Shown in pieces: positions 7,246 through 16,055 of a stretch of 17,574 nucleotides of DNA. The position numbers and the translations under genes are program-made. Below the pieces are notes generated by a model. That model was given only the letters and a program-made list of their open reading frames with translations, had not been told where the DNA came from and made no database searches. Source of the stretch: Kiloniellales bacterium (GTDB lineage Bacteria > Pseudomonadota > Alphaproteobacteria > Kiloniellales > JAKSBE01); NCBI GenBank assembly GCA_030067055.1, contig JASJAL010000032.1:1-17574 (forward strand), given 5' to 3'. Position 1 is the stretch's first letter; the number at the start of each line of letters is the position of its first letter.

Positions 7246-8592
7246 CTAGCGAACCAGTACCTTGCAGAAGGCGGCAGGATCGCTGCTGCGCATCTGCTGG
7301 CAGAGATTCTGGGCGACGGCTCGATTATCGAGCGGTCCGACCATGACCCGATAGTAGGTCCCTCGGCTACCCAGATCGACCTTGGTGAACAAGGGGGGGA
7401 AATCGTCCAGGATTTCCCCGTGCTGGCGCCGGACCTGATTCCAATGCTCTTCGGCGTCATCGGAACTCTTCATCGAGGCCAGCCATATGTGAACGCCTTT
7501 CGGCGCCGTCCCAGTGACCTTGGTGACGGCGGGGTTCGGTTGGTCGCCGCCTCTGATCACGTTCGGCAGGGGCGCCGTCGCCGCCTGCTGATTTCCGGTC
7601 TGCGGCGCCGGCGCAGTGGTCGGATTGGCCACCGGCGCGACGGCCGCCTGCTGTGCGGCGCGGGGGCGCGAAGGCGCCTGCGCCGGCCCAACCGGTACCG
7701 CCTCAACACGCTCTACCGAGATGCCCGAACCTTGCGCCGAGGATCCCTGGTCGGAAGCGACCCCGCCGGTGCCGGCCGGGCCGGATGGGCTCTGCCCAGC
7801 CGCCGTGACGGGCAGCTCGCGTCGGGTCACCGTCGTGCCCTGAACGGCAGTGGCCGAAGCCGCCGGCGGGGCAACGGCGGCGACGCTGGATCCACCGTCC
7901 GAAACTTCGGAAGCGACCGCACTTGGGGAGGATTCAGGCTTTATAGAAGAGGCTCTTACACCCTTTTCCTCAAGCATTGTGGCAAGCCTGCGTCCCATGA
8001 CATGGCCCTGAGAAGCCGCCAGCTGATACCATCCCAAGGCCCGGGACTCGTTGCGCTCGGTGCCGATGCCCAGGCGGTACATCTCGCCGATGGCGAACTG
8101 TCCATCCTTCAAGCCGGCATCGGCCGCCTTGGCGAACCACCGTGTGGCTTCGTTCTCGTCCTTTTCGGTGCCGTCGCCGCGGAAATACGCCAAGCCTAGG
8201 TTGTAGTAGGCCGTCGAGTGGCCGGCCTTGGCCGCTTCACGCCAGAGCTCGACGGCGCGGGCCTTGTCTTGCTCCACGCCAAGACCCTGGGAGTACATAT
8301 GGCCCAGGTTGTTCTGCGCGGCAGCGACGCCTTGGACGGCTGCGAGTTCGTACCATTCGACAGCGGCATCGAGATCCTGCGGGATGGTCTCATTGCCCCT
8401 TTCGTAGATCAGCGCCAGGCCGAACTGCGCCAAGGCGTCGCCCGCCTCAGCCAGGGGCTTCCAGATCTCATAGGCTTCTTCCGCCTGACCTGCCCGAAAG
8501 GCCTCGAGGCCGTCGCGATAGCTCTGCGCTTGCGCAGTAGATACCGCTGCCAGGAAGAGGACGAACAGGGGGAGTATTCGTCTAAACGGCAT
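7246..8592 (-). CDS. Exported Sel1-repeat protein with C-terminal SPOR domain
   Basis: 448 residues, probably periplasmic. Residues 1-22 form a signal peptide (basic start, hydrophobic core, cleavage after AQA). Four consecutive 36-residue Sel1-like repeats span about 53-88, 89-124, 125-160 and 161-196, with motifs such as LGHMYSQGLGV and LGLAYFRGDGT; these helical repeats usually serve as protein-binding scaffolds. A low-complexity Ala/Pro/Ser/Gln linker covers about 212-364. Residues 366-448 look like a SPOR domain, which in other proteins binds glycan strands stripped of peptides at the division septum. ATG 8592 is favoured by GGAAGG about 7 nt upstream and by the signal peptide; the frame is open further to 8736 but that extension does not look like protein. 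First gene of the probable sel1-aldolase-nnr operon. A cell-envelope or division role is inferred. Confidence 0.88.
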   Translation of the reverse strand: MPFRRILPLFVLFLAAVSTAQAQSYRDGLEAFRAGQAEEAYEIWKPLAEAGDALAQFGLALIYERGNETIPQDLDAAVEWYELAAVQGVAAAQNNLGHMYSQGLGVEQDKARAVELWREAAKAGHSTAYYNLGLAYFRGDGTEKDENEATRWFAKAADAGLKDGQFAIGEMYRLGIGTERNESRALGWYQLAASQGHVMGRRLATMLEEKGVRASSIKPESSPSAVASEVSDGGSSVAAVAPPAASATAVQGTTVTRRELPVTAAGQSPSGPAGTGGVASDQGSSAQGSGISVERVEAVPVGPAQAPSRPRAAQQAAVAPVANPTTAPAPQTGNQQAATAPLPNVIRGGDQPNPAVTKVTGTAPKGVHIWLASMKSSDDAEEHWNQVRRQHGEILDDFPPLFTKVDLGSRGTYYRVMVGPLDNRAVAQNLCQQMRSSDPAAFCKVLVR

Positions 8593-8931
8593 CGCCGGGC
8601 CTTCCCGAACTCGTTGGAAGTTCCAGAGAGCAAACGCTGCCGCAAGCCATCGTCGAACGCAAGGCGAAAGGCATTTCCACCCCAAAGTTTCTACCATCGC
8701 GGGTCCTACCGAAACGAGACAACGAGGCTGGCGCATTCCCGTCTTTCTCGTCCGATCTTCCCCAAATCCCGTGCAAATCGGGCGACAACCGTCGATCCGT
8801 CACCGCCTGCAATGGGCACCCAAGTCGCCAGCGTCTTCGGGCCGCAATCGCAAGGGCGCGGCATTTCGTGACCTGCAACGCCACGTCACACTCTTCTTAG
8901 ACAGACTTGAATATGGTTAATTTTTTGGAAA
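8593..8931. other. Non-coding stretch between the Sel1/SPOR gene and tRNA-His
   Basis: 339 nt without a gene I can support. It should contain the promoter of the Sel1/SPOR gene on the minus strand, but I find no convincing -35/-10 pair. Small structures visible: CAAATC twice, 5 nt apart, near 8763-8780; a short CCCG...CGGG inverted repeat there; and an AT-rich tract at about 8906-8930 next to the tRNA 3' end. The open frames crossing it have no ribosome sites and no recognisable protein features. Confidence 0.5.
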
Positions 8932-9009
8932 TGGGGTGACCAGCGGGATTCGAACCCGCGACCTCTAGGACCACAACCTAGCGCTCTAACCAACTGAGCT
9001 ATGGTCACC
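8932..9009 (-). tRNA. tRNA-His (anticodon GUG)
   Basis: On the minus strand the sequence folds as a standard tRNA. The acceptor stem is GTGACCA paired with TGGTCAC, preceded by the extra 5' G (position -1) facing a C discriminator base, both hallmarks of bacterial tRNA-His. The anticodon stem CTAGG/CCTAG encloses TTGTGGT, giving anticodon GUG. The T arm contains GGTTCGAATCC. CCA is encoded at 8934-8932. Length with G-1 and CCA is 78 nt. Confidence 0.97.
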
Positions 9010-9177
9010 GCAGAAAGACCGCAACCGCCGGCTCGCCAGCGGCGCCGGGCTGTTTACTCCCCGCCGAAGCCCAGGTCAAGCCGAGCCGCCGGCTTGCCGT
9101 TTCGCCCAAAGCGGGCGTAGCCTGCCGGCAGTCCAAAGCCCGGTTCCGGGCGCCCCCGAAGCGGAGCCAAGACCATC

Positions 9178-10371
9178 ATGCTTAAGACCGCGCAAGCCAT
9201 GGAGCGCCTGGGCACAGAGACCGCCTTTGAGGTCCTGGCGCGGGCCAAGGCCCTGGAAGCACAGGGTCGCTCGATCATCAATCTGGGCATCGGCCAGCCG
9301 GATTTTCAGACCCCGCCGCACATCGTGGAAGCGGCGGTCAAGGCGCTGCGGGACGGCCATCACGGCTACACCCCGGCCAACGGCATACCCGAGCTGCGCG
9401 AAGCCGTCGCCGCCGACATCGCCGCTCGCCACGGGGTCGAGGTCGATCCGGCCCAGGTCATGATCGTCCCCGGCGGCAAGGTAACGATGTTCTTCGCGAT
9501 CATGATGTTCGGGGAGTCCGGCGCCGAGATCCTCTACCCCAATCCGGGCTTCCCGATCTACGAGTCCGTGATCGCCTACAGCGGTGCGACGCCGGTCGCC
9601 ATCCCGCTGGAGGAAAAGGACGGCTTCGCCTTCTCCGCGGAAGCGGTCCTGTCCCGGCTGACGGAGCGCAGCCGGCTGCTGATCCTCAACAGCCCGGCAA
9701 ATCCGACCGGCGGGGTCACGCCCAAGGCGGAGATCGACCGTCTGGTCGAGGGACTGGCGGCCTTTCCGCAGGTGGCTGTGCTCTCCGACGAGATCTACAG
9801 CCAGATGCTCTACGGCGGCCGCCGGCACACCACCCTTCTCGGCTATGAGGACCTGCGCGACCGGGTGATTCTGCTGGACGGCTGGAGCAAGACCTACGCC
9901 ATGACCGGCTGGCGACTGGGTTACGGCGTCTGGCCCGGCGACCTGGCGGAAAAGGCAAGTCGGCTGGCGGTGAACTGCCATTCCTGCGTCAACGCGGCCG
10001 CGCAGTACGCCGGCATCGCCGCCCTGAGCGGCCCCCAGGACCCCGTCGAGGAGATGGTCGCCGCCTTCGACCAGCGGCGTCAGGTGGTCACGCGCGAGAT
10101 TGCCTCGGTGCCTGGGCTGTCCTGCGTCGAGCCGGCCGGCGCCTTCTACGCCTTCCCGAACATCAAGGCGACCGGCCTGAGCGCCAAGCAGCTCGAGACC
10201 GGCCTCCTGGAGGAGGCCGGGGTCGCGACCATTGCCGGTACCAGCTTCGGACAACACGGCGAGGGCTTCATCCGGCTGTCCTATGCCAATTCGGTGGAGA
10301 ACATCCGGGCCGCCATGTCACGCATCGGCGAATGGCTCGGCGCCCAAAAAACCGGCGCAGGCGCTGCCTAA
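9178..10371 (+). CDS. Pyridoxal-phosphate-dependent class I/II aminotransferase
   Basis: A 397-residue fold-type I aminotransferase transferring amino groups between an amino acid and a 2-oxo acid. Visible landmarks: INLGIGQPDFQTP (34-46), which starts the substrate pocket; NSPANPTGG with Asn175; SDEIY with Asp204 and Tyr207, which bind the cofactor ring; SKTYAMTGWRLG, where Lys238 forms the Schiff base; and FIRLSY, where Arg366 should bind the substrate carboxylate. Length is normal for the aspartate/alanine aminotransferase group. Substrate cannot be told from motifs. The start at ATG 9178 has GGAG 11 nt upstream, somewhat long. It begins 168 nt from tRNA-His, divergently, and is followed after 184 nt by glnB, which has its own sigma-54 promoter, so it is probably a separate unit. 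An amino-donor link to glutamate metabolism is plausible only. Confidence 0.93.
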   Translation: MLKTAQAMERLGTETAFEVLARAKALEAQGRSIINLGIGQPDFQTPPHIVEAAVKALRDGHHGYTPANGIPELREAVAADIAARHGVEVDPAQVMIVPGGKVTMFFAIMMFGESGAEILYPNPGFPIYESVIAYSGATPVAIPLEEKDGFAFSAEAVLSRLTERSRLLILNSPANPTGGVTPKAEIDRLVEGLAAFPQVAVLSDEIYSQMLYGGRRHTTLLGYEDLRDRVILLDGWSKTYAMTGWRLGYGVWPGDLAEKASRLAVNCHSCVNAAAQYAGIAALSGPQDPVEEMVAAFDQRRQVVTREIASVPGLSCVEPAGAFYAFPNIKATGLSAKQLETGLLEEAGVATIAGTSFGQHGEGFIRLSYANSVENIRAAMSRIGEWLGAQKTGAGAA

Positions 10372-10387
10372 AAAAACGGCAGAGTGA

Positions 10388-10894
<507 letters not shown>

Positions 10895-10981
10895 CCGAAG
10901 CCGTTTCGAGGGCCCGGCCCCGGTCCGGGGAACCGTCGCCCGATCCAAGTCAAACCAATTGCCATCAGGGGAAGGCACAAG

Positions 10982-12391
10982 ATGTCCGATGCCAGCACCA
11001 TTCTGAAGATGATCAAGGAGAACGACGTCAAGTACGTCGACTACCGCTTCACCGATCCGCGCGGGAAGTGGCAGCACCTGGCGATGAAGGCCGACGCGGT
11101 CGACGATGAGGCCCTGGACGAAGGCATCATGTTCGACGGCTCATCCATCGCCGGCTGGAAAGCGATCAACGAGTCCGACATGAACCTCAAGCCGGATCTC
11201 TCGACCGCGGTCATGGATCCCTTCGCTGCGCAGCCGCAGCTGATCCTGTTCTGCAACATCACCGAGCCGACCACGGGCGAGCCTTATGCCCGCTGCCCGC
11301 GCTCGACCGCGGTCAAGGCCGAGGCCTTCCTAAGCTCGAGCGGTGTGGGCGACACCGCGATCTTCGGGCCGGAGGCGGAGTTCTTCGTCTTCGACGACGT
11401 GCGCTACGCCAACAACATGAACCACAGCTTCTTCCGCTTCGAGTCCGAGGAAGGTCCCTACATGACCGGCGAGGTCTTCGAGGAAGGCAACCTGGGTCAC
11501 CGTCCGGCGGCCAAGGGCGGCTACTTCCCGGTTCCGCCGGTCGATTCCGGCACCGACCTGCGGGCCGAGATGGTCTCGGTCATGGCCGAGATGGGCCTCA
11601 TCATGGAGAAGCACCACCACGAGGTCGCGCCCTCACAGCATGAGCTTGGCCTGCGCTTCGACACCCTCACCCGCTGTGCCGACAACATGCAGATCTACAA
11701 GTACGTGGTGCACAACGTCGCCCACACCTACGGCAAGACGGCGACCTTCATGCCCAAGCCGGTGTTCGGCGACAACGGCTCGGGCATGCACGTCCACCAG
11801 TCGATCTCCAAGGGCGAAGCGCCGCTCTTCGCCGGCGACGGCTACGCCGGCCTGTCCGAGACCGCGCTCTTCTACATCGGCGGTATCATCAAGCATGCCC
11901 GGGCGATCAACGCCTTCTCGAATCCGACGACCAACAGTTACAAGCGGTTGATCCCGGGCTTCGAGGCACCTGTCCTGCTCGCCTACTCGGCGCGCAACCG
12001 CTCGGCCTCCTGCCGGATACCCTTCGGCGCCGGCCCCAAGGCCAAGCGCGTCGAGGTCCGCTTCCCCGATCCCTCGGCCAATCCCTACATGGCCTTCGCG
12101 GCGATGCTGATGGCCGGCCTCGACGGCATCCAGAACAAGATCCATCCGGGCGATCCGATGGACAAGAACCTCTACGATCTGCCGCCCGAGGAGCTCATGG
12201 ACGTCCCGACCGTCTGCGGCTCGCTGCGCCAGGCCATGGAGGCCCTGACCCACGACCACGACTTCCTGCTGGCCGGTGACGTCTTCACCAAGGACCAGTT
12301 GGACGCCTACATGGAGTTGCGCTGGGAGGAGATCTACGCCTTCGAGCACGCCCCGCACCCGATCGAGTTCCAGATGTACTACTCGGTCTGA
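10982..12391 (+). CDS. glnA: Glutamine synthetase type I
   Basis: A 469-residue dodecameric enzyme that makes glutamine from glutamate, ammonia and ATP in the cytosol. Visible: MFDGSSI at 50-56; the metal-binding GPEAEFF at 129-135; the ATP-binding stretch [16 protein letters not shown] at 258-273; [10 protein letters not shown] at 314-323; and [10 protein letters not shown], where Tyr398 is the adenylylation target of GlnE. Presence of that tyrosine and the length place it in the regulated GSI-beta group. The ribosome site GGGGAAGG lies 7 nt before ATG 10982. It is the second gene after glnB and should share its sigma-54 promoter; an additional promoter in the 87-nt gap cannot be excluded. 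A hairpin follows the stop codon. Confidence 0.98.
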   Translation: MSDASTILKMIKENDVKYVDYRFTDPRGKWQHLAMKADAVDDEALDEGIMFDGSSIAGWKAINESDMNLKPDLSTAVMDPFAAQPQLILFCNITEPTTGEPYARCPRSTAVKAEAFLSSSGVGDTAIFGPEAEFFVFDDVRYANNMNHSFFRFESEEGPYMTGEVFEEGNLGHRPAAKGGYFPVPPVDSGTDLRAEMVSVMAEMGLIMEKHHHEVAPSQHELGLRFDTLTRCADNMQIYKYVVHNVAHTYGKTATFMPKPVFGDNGSGMHVHQSISKGEAPLFAGDGYAGLSETALFYIGGIIKHARAINAFSNPTTNSYKRLIPGFEAPVLLAYSARNRSASCRIPFGAGPKAKRVEVRFPDPSANPYMAFAAMLMAGLDGIQNKIHPGDPMDKNLYDLPPEELMDVPTVCGSLRQAMEALTHDHDFLLAGDVFTKDQLDAYMELRWEEIYAFEHAPHPIEFQMYYSV

Positions 12392-12416
12392 TCGCGGATC
12401 GATCGTGACACTGCCG

Positions 12417-12442
12417 ACGGGCCGTCCCTCGGGGCGGCCCGT
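12417..12442 (+). terminator. Hairpin after glnA, probable terminator
   Basis: ACGGGCCG and CGGCCCGT form a perfect 8-bp GC-rich stem; three further C-G pairs and one G-U wobble can extend it towards a small loop. It starts 26 nt after the glnA stop. The downstream tract (TTCGCTTTGCG) is only weakly T-rich, so termination may be partly dependent on other factors. It separates glnA from the convergent gene ending at 12484. Confidence 0.6.
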
Positions 12443-12483
12443 TCGCTTTGCGCGCCCAAGAGCAGAGAGCTAAGCGCTCAGCC

Positions 12484-12846
12484 TCAGCGCGGCAGCTCGA
12501 CGGTCATTTCCTTGCCGCCGTAGGCATGGAGCTTGTCGTGGCCGCGGATGACGACCGCGGTGACGCCCTCGGGCACCGCGACGCCGCCGAGCGAGCGGGT
12601 GAAGGGCTGTTCCTCCACATGAGGGTGATAGAGCACCCGGGTGCCCAGCAGCTTGCCGTCCGGGGTCAAGACGTCCCACTTGTCGGCGTAGTGGTCCCAG
12701 CCCTCGTCGGCGTGCTTCAGGGTCACGTCGAAGCGCCAGACATTGCTGCCCTCCTTGACGGCGCGTGCGCCGACCACATCGGTCTCACCGGCCTGGGCGG
12801 CAGCTGCAAAACCCAGAACGGCAAGGATTGGGATCAGTCGTTTCAT
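12484..12846 (-). CDS. Small exported protein of unknown function
   Basis: 120 residues. Residues 1-19 are a clear signal peptide: MKR, a hydrophobic core, then cleavage after AQA. The mature part of about 101 residues reads like a single beta-sandwich domain: VWRFDVTLKHADEGWDHYAD, then a hairpin LTPDGKLLGTRVLYHPHVEE, then VTAVVIRGHDKLHAYGGKEM. Several His, Asp and Glu are concentrated at 45-53 and 74-79 (HADEGWDHY, HPHVEE), which could bind a metal, but that is speculation. I do not recognise a named family. The start codon overlaps the stop of the thioesterase gene by 4 nt (ATGA), so translation is coupled and the two form an operon. Probably periplasmic. Confidence 0.85.
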   Translation of the reverse strand: MKRLIPILAVLGFAAAAQAGETDVVGARAVKEGSNVWRFDVTLKHADEGWDHYADKWDVLTPDGKLLGTRVLYHPHVEEQPFTRSLGGVAVPEGVTAVVIRGHDKLHAYGGKEMTVELPR

Positions 12847-13250
12847 GCGCTTTGTTCCTCGGTTACCGCCCGGGGCTGTCCGCTCTCGTCGAGGGCGACG
12901 AATACGAACTCCCCCTGGGTGACCTTGACCCGCTGGCCGCTCTGCCGCCGCAGCGCCCAGGCTTCGAGGTTCAGGGTGATCGAGGTCCGGCCGATGCGCG
13001 GCTCCGAGGCGTAGACGCAGAGCACGTCGCCGACCAGGACCGGAAGATGGAAGGTCATGGCGGTGACCGCGACGGTCGCCACCCTGCCCTTCGCGATCTG
13101 CGCCGCCGCGATGCCGCCGGCGATGTCCATCTGGGCCAGAACCCAGCCGCCGAAGATGTCGCCGCTGGGATTGGCGTCGGCCGGCATGGCCAGGGTCCGG
13201 GTCTGCATCTCCCCGCGGGGCTGATCCTGGGACTCGCTGTCTTCGGCCAC
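12843..13250 (-). CDS. Acyl-CoA thioesterase, YciA-like hotdog fold
   Basis: 135 residues. Hotdog-fold thioesterases of this type hydrolyse acyl-CoA to free acid and CoA in the cytosol. The characteristic segment is NPSGDIFGGWVLAQMD at 27-42, almost as in E. coli YciA, followed by VAVTAMTFHLPVLVGDVL (61-78) and ITLNLEAWAL (91-100). Length matches the family. The start is GTG at 13250, with GGGGAG 9 nt upstream; an internal ATG at 13208 (residue 15) also exists, but its ribosome site would touch the codon. Family members usually have residues before the RTLAMPAD segment, which favours GTG. It is the upstream gene of a two-gene operon with the exported 120-residue protein and is divergent from parE. 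Confidence 0.9.
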   Translation of the reverse strand: MAEDSESQDQPRGEMQTRTLAMPADANPSGDIFGGWVLAQMDIAGGIAAAQIAKGRVATVAVTAMTFHLPVLVGDVLCVYASEPRIGRTSITLNLEAWALRRQSGQRVKVTQGEFVFVALDESGQPRAVTEEQSA

Positions 13251-13376
13251 GCTGCGCCGCTCCCCTCCGGTGCCACCGATGGCTGGTCGGCCTTGACACT
13301 GGCACCTACATAATCATCCAGTTACGGCGCCCTCCAGAGCGATTCGTTGCAACCGCCATCGGACTGCCCGCAAACC

Positions 13377-15365
13377 ATGGCCGATCTCTTCCAGAACACG
13401 CCCGCCAAAGCAAGTAACTACTCCGCGAAGGACATTGAGGTGCTGGAGGGTCTGGAGCCGGTCCGCCGGCGCCCGGGCATGTACATCGGCGGCACCGACG
13501 AACGGGCGCTGCACCACCTGGTGGCCGAGCTACTGGACAACGCCATGGACGAGGCGGTCGCCGGCCACGCCACCCGGATCGAGGTCGAGCTTTCCGCCGA
13601 CGGCAGCACCACGGTGCGCGACAACGGCCGCGGCATCCCGGTCGACCCGCACAAGAAGTTCAAGGGCAAGTCGGCGCTCGAGGTCATCCTCACCACCCTG
13701 CACTCCGGCGCCAAGTTTTCCCAGAAGGCCTATCAGACCTCGGGCGGCCTGCACGGCGTTGGCGTTTCGGTGGTCAACGCGCTGTCCGAGCGGCTGCTGG
13801 TCGAAGTCGCCCGCGACCGCCAGCTCTGGCGCCAGGAATACCAGCGCGGCAAGCCTAAGACGAAGCTGAAGACCGTCGGCCAGGCGCCGAACCGCCGCGG
13901 CACCAGCGTGACCTTCTGGCCAGATAGCGGGATCTTCGGCGAGGGTGCCCGACTGCACCCGCCGACGCTCTACCGCATGGCCCGTTCCAAGGCCTATCTC
14001 TTCAAGGGGGTCGAGATCCGCTGGCGCTGCGACCCGGCCCTGCTGCGCGAGAAAGACGGGGTGCCGGAGAGCGCGGATCTCCACTTTCCCAATGGCTTGC
14101 GCGATTTTCTGGATGCGGCGCTGCAAGATGGCCGCACCCTGACCCCGGATCCCTTCGTCGGCGAGACCAAGCTGCCCGACGAGGCCGGCCGGGTCGAATG
14201 GGCGATCTCCTGGCCGGCCAGCGAAGATGGCTTCGTCCACTCCTACTGCAACACCGTGCCGACCTCCCAGGGCGGCAGCCACGAGTCCGGCCTGCGCAGC
14301 GGGATGCTGCGCAGCCTCAAAGCCTATGGCGACCTGGTCGGCAACCGGCGGGCCAGCAAGATCACCGCCGAGGACGTCCTCGGCGGCGCCGCGGCCCTGC
14401 TGTCGATCTTCATCAAGAACCCGCAGTTCCAGGGCCAGACCAAGGAGCGCCTGGCCTCGCCGGAGGCTTCCCGCCTGGTCGAGGCCGTGGTCAAGGACCA
14501 CTTCGATCACTGGCTCTCCGGCCATCCCGAGCGCGCCCGCACCCTCTTGGAGCGGGTCGTGGCCCGCGCCGAGGATCGACTTCGCAAGCGCCAGGAACGG
14601 GAGCTCAACCGCAAGTCGGCGACCCGAAAGCTGCGCCTGCCGGGCAAGCTGGCGGACTGCGCGCGCAGCCGGTCCGAAGGAACCGAGATCTTTCTTGTCG
14701 AGGGCGATTCCGCCGGCGGCTCGGCCAAGCAGGCGCGAAACCGCGACACCCAGGCTGTGCTACCGCTGCGCGGCAAGATCCTCAACGTCGCCAGCGCGAC
14801 CGCCGACAAGATGAAGGCCAACCAGGAGCTCAGCGACCTGATCCAGGCCCTGGGCTGCGGCTCGGGCGCCAGCTTCGACGTCGACCGTCTGCGCTACGAG
14901 CGGGTCATCATCATGACCGACGCCGACGTCGACGGCGCCCACATCGCCTCGCTGCTGCTGACCTTCTTCTTCCGGGAAATGCCGGGGCTGATCGAGGCCG
15001 GGCGGGTCTTCCTGGCGCAGCCACCGCTCTACCGCCTGGCCCAGGGCGGCAAGAGCGTCTACGCCCGCGACGACGCCCATAAGGAGGAGCTGCTGCGCAG
15101 CGACTTCAAGCCCAACGCCAAGGTCGACATCAGCCGCTTCAAGGGCCTGGGCGAGATGCCGCCGAGCCAGCTCAAGCAGACCACCATGAGCCCGGAGGCC
15201 CGGACCCTGCTGCGGGTCACCGTGGTCGATCCCGAGGCGGTCGATCCCAAGGCCGGCATCAAGGAGACCGCAGACCTGGTCGAGCGGCTGATGGGACGCA
15301 AACCGGAGCTGCGCTTCGCCTTCATCCAGGAGCACGCCCGCTTCGTCGAGGAGATCGACGTCTAG
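13377..15365 (+). CDS. parE: DNA topoisomerase IV subunit B
   Basis: 662 residues: the ATPase subunit of the enzyme that unlinks replicated chromosomes; the partner ParC is not in the window. GHKL ATPase: LEPVRRRPGMYIGGTDE at 26-42, ELLDNAMDEA with Asn55 for Mg-ATP, DNGRGIPVD at 82-90 and SGGLHGVGVSVVNAL at 122-136. The transducer domain follows. The TOPRIM domain has EGDSAGGSAKQ at 442-452 and the metal-binding DADVDGAH at 515-522. PPLYRLAQGGKSVYARDD near 549-566, and a DERALHHLVAELLDNAMDE segment, fit ParE better than GyrB. I start at ATG 13377; the frame continues up to a TTG at 13347, but the family begins MxDLF. Neither start has a strong ribosome site. Confidence 0.95.
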   Translation: MADLFQNTPAKASNYSAKDIEVLEGLEPVRRRPGMYIGGTDERALHHLVAELLDNAMDEAVAGHATRIEVELSADGSTTVRDNGRGIPVDPHKKFKGKSALEVILTTLHSGAKFSQKAYQTSGGLHGVGVSVVNALSERLLVEVARDRQLWRQEYQRGKPKTKLKTVGQAPNRRGTSVTFWPDSGIFGEGARLHPPTLYRMARSKAYLFKGVEIRWRCDPALLREKDGVPESADLHFPNGLRDFLDAALQDGRTLTPDPFVGETKLPDEAGRVEWAISWPASEDGFVHSYCNTVPTSQGGSHESGLRSGMLRSLKAYGDLVGNRRASKITAEDVLGGAAALLSIFIKNPQFQGQTKERLASPEASRLVEAVVKDHFDHWLSGHPERARTLLERVVARAEDRLRKRQERELNRKSATRKLRLPGKLADCARSRSEGTEIFLVEGDSAGGSAKQARNRDTQAVLPLRGKILNVASATADKMKANQELSDLIQALGCGSGASFDVDRLRYERVIIMTDADVDGAHIASLLLTFFFREMPGLIEAGRVFLAQPPLYRLAQGGKSVYARDDAHKEELLRSDFKPNAKVDISRFKGLGEMPPSQLKQTTMSPEARTLLRVTVVDPEAVDPKAGIKETADLVERLMGRKPELRFAFIQEHARFVEEIDV

Positions 15366-15376
15366 CCCGGCTCAGG

Positions 15377-15991
15377 CTATCCGGCAGCGCATCTGACGAA
15401 GTCGGCCTCGCCGTAGCCCGGCGGGAAAGCGCCCCGCTCGAGATCGCGATAGCCGCAGCAGACCGTGTAGGCCGGCAAGCCGAGGGCCTTGGCCAGAGCC
15501 TCGTGGCGCTCGAAGGCGAAGACGAAGCCGGTCTCGTCGTCGAGGGCGCGCAGGATGGTCTCGACCGCAGCCGGATCGGCGGCCGGGCCGAAGGCCGCGC
15601 AGAGCGCCTGGGCATCGCCGCCCTCGGGAATCGAGACGCCGTCGTCATCCAGTTCCAGATCGTCGTCCGGGTCCAGGAACTCCGCCTCGAAGAAATCGGG
15701 CGCCGAGGTGTATTCGTGGTCCAGCACCCCGGCGGTGTAGAGCCCGTACCAGAGCACGTCGTCGTCGTGGTTCAGCACGGCCAGGGCCGGACATCCCAGA
15801 CGTTCGGAGAGCTTCGCGGCGAAGGCACGGATGTAATCGTCGTCCTGGGAATCGCAGACCGCTTCACAGATCGTGGTCACCCCGTCGACCGTCGGCGAGA
15901 GGTAGGCATCGCAGCACGCTTCCGTCAGGCCGGCGACAATCTGATCCCGGCCCGGACCCTTGAGCGTGATGTTGACGTAGAAGTTCCCCAT
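15377..15991 (-). CDS. Acidic, cysteine-rich protein of unknown function
   Basis: 204 residues. It opens MGNFYVNITLKGPGRDQIVAGL, a beta-strand then helix pattern, followed by AYLSPTVDGVTTICEAVCDSQ and LWYGLYTAGVLDHEYTSAPDFF. A strongly acidic stretch lies at 105-126 (LDPDDDLELDDDG). Nine cysteines (26, 27, 42, 46, 67, 131, 178, 179, 201) is high for a cytosolic protein of this size. No signal peptide or membrane segment. Similar openings feel familiar from unnamed bacterial proteins, but I cannot assign a family. ATG 15991 has GGGGAGG about 6 nt upstream, a strong site. It converges on parE with only 11 nt between the stop codons, and lies 64 nt downstream of the alpha/beta hydrolase, possibly in that operon. 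Confidence 0.8.
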   Translation of the reverse strand: MGNFYVNITLKGPGRDQIVAGLTEACCDAYLSPTVDGVTTICEAVCDSQDDDYIRAFAAKLSERLGCPALAVLNHDDDVLWYGLYTAGVLDHEYTSAPDFFEAEFLDPDDDLELDDDGVSIPEGGDAQALCAAFGPAADPAAVETILRALDDETGFVFAFERHEALAKALGLPAYTVCCGYRDLERGAFPPGYGEADFVRCAAG

Positions 15992-16055
15992 CGGCGCCCT
16001 CCCCCGGCTGGCCCTCTGCGGGCCGCCATGGTGCCTTTCGGGGGATAAGACCGGG

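Noticed and set aside
5245..8199. Long plus-strand open frames (445 and 519 codons) across nnr, the aldolase and the Sel1/SPOR gene
   Set aside because: They cross several real genes and their spacers on the opposite strand, lack ribosome sites and read as Arg/Gly/His-rich shadow sequence.
8763..8780. Two CAAATC copies and a CCCG/CGGG inverted repeat in the spacer before tRNA-His
   Set aside because: Too short and isolated to call an operator or repeat element.
9076..10257. 393-codon minus-strand frame opposite the aminotransferase
   Set aside because: Antisense shadow; the plus-strand frame has the Lys238 Schiff-base motif and all cofactor residues.
10363..10384. CTGCC and GGCAG around the A-rich stop of the aminotransferase gene, as a terminator
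   Set aside because: Five-pair stem with a nine-base loop overlapping the stop codon and no T run; too weak.
13293..13314. TTGACA followed by CATAAT upstream of parE
   Set aside because: The hexamers look good individually but are only 10 nt apart; no usable -10 sits 16-18 nt after TTGACA.
13530..14525. 331-codon minus-strand frame opposite parE
   Set aside because: Antisense shadow of the ATPase and transducer region; no ribosome site and no recognisable domain.
16013..16027. GGCCC/GGGCC hairpin between the alpha/beta hydrolase and the acidic protein
   Set aside because: Only five pairs and no U tract; cannot be called a terminator and does not decide whether the genes share a transcript.
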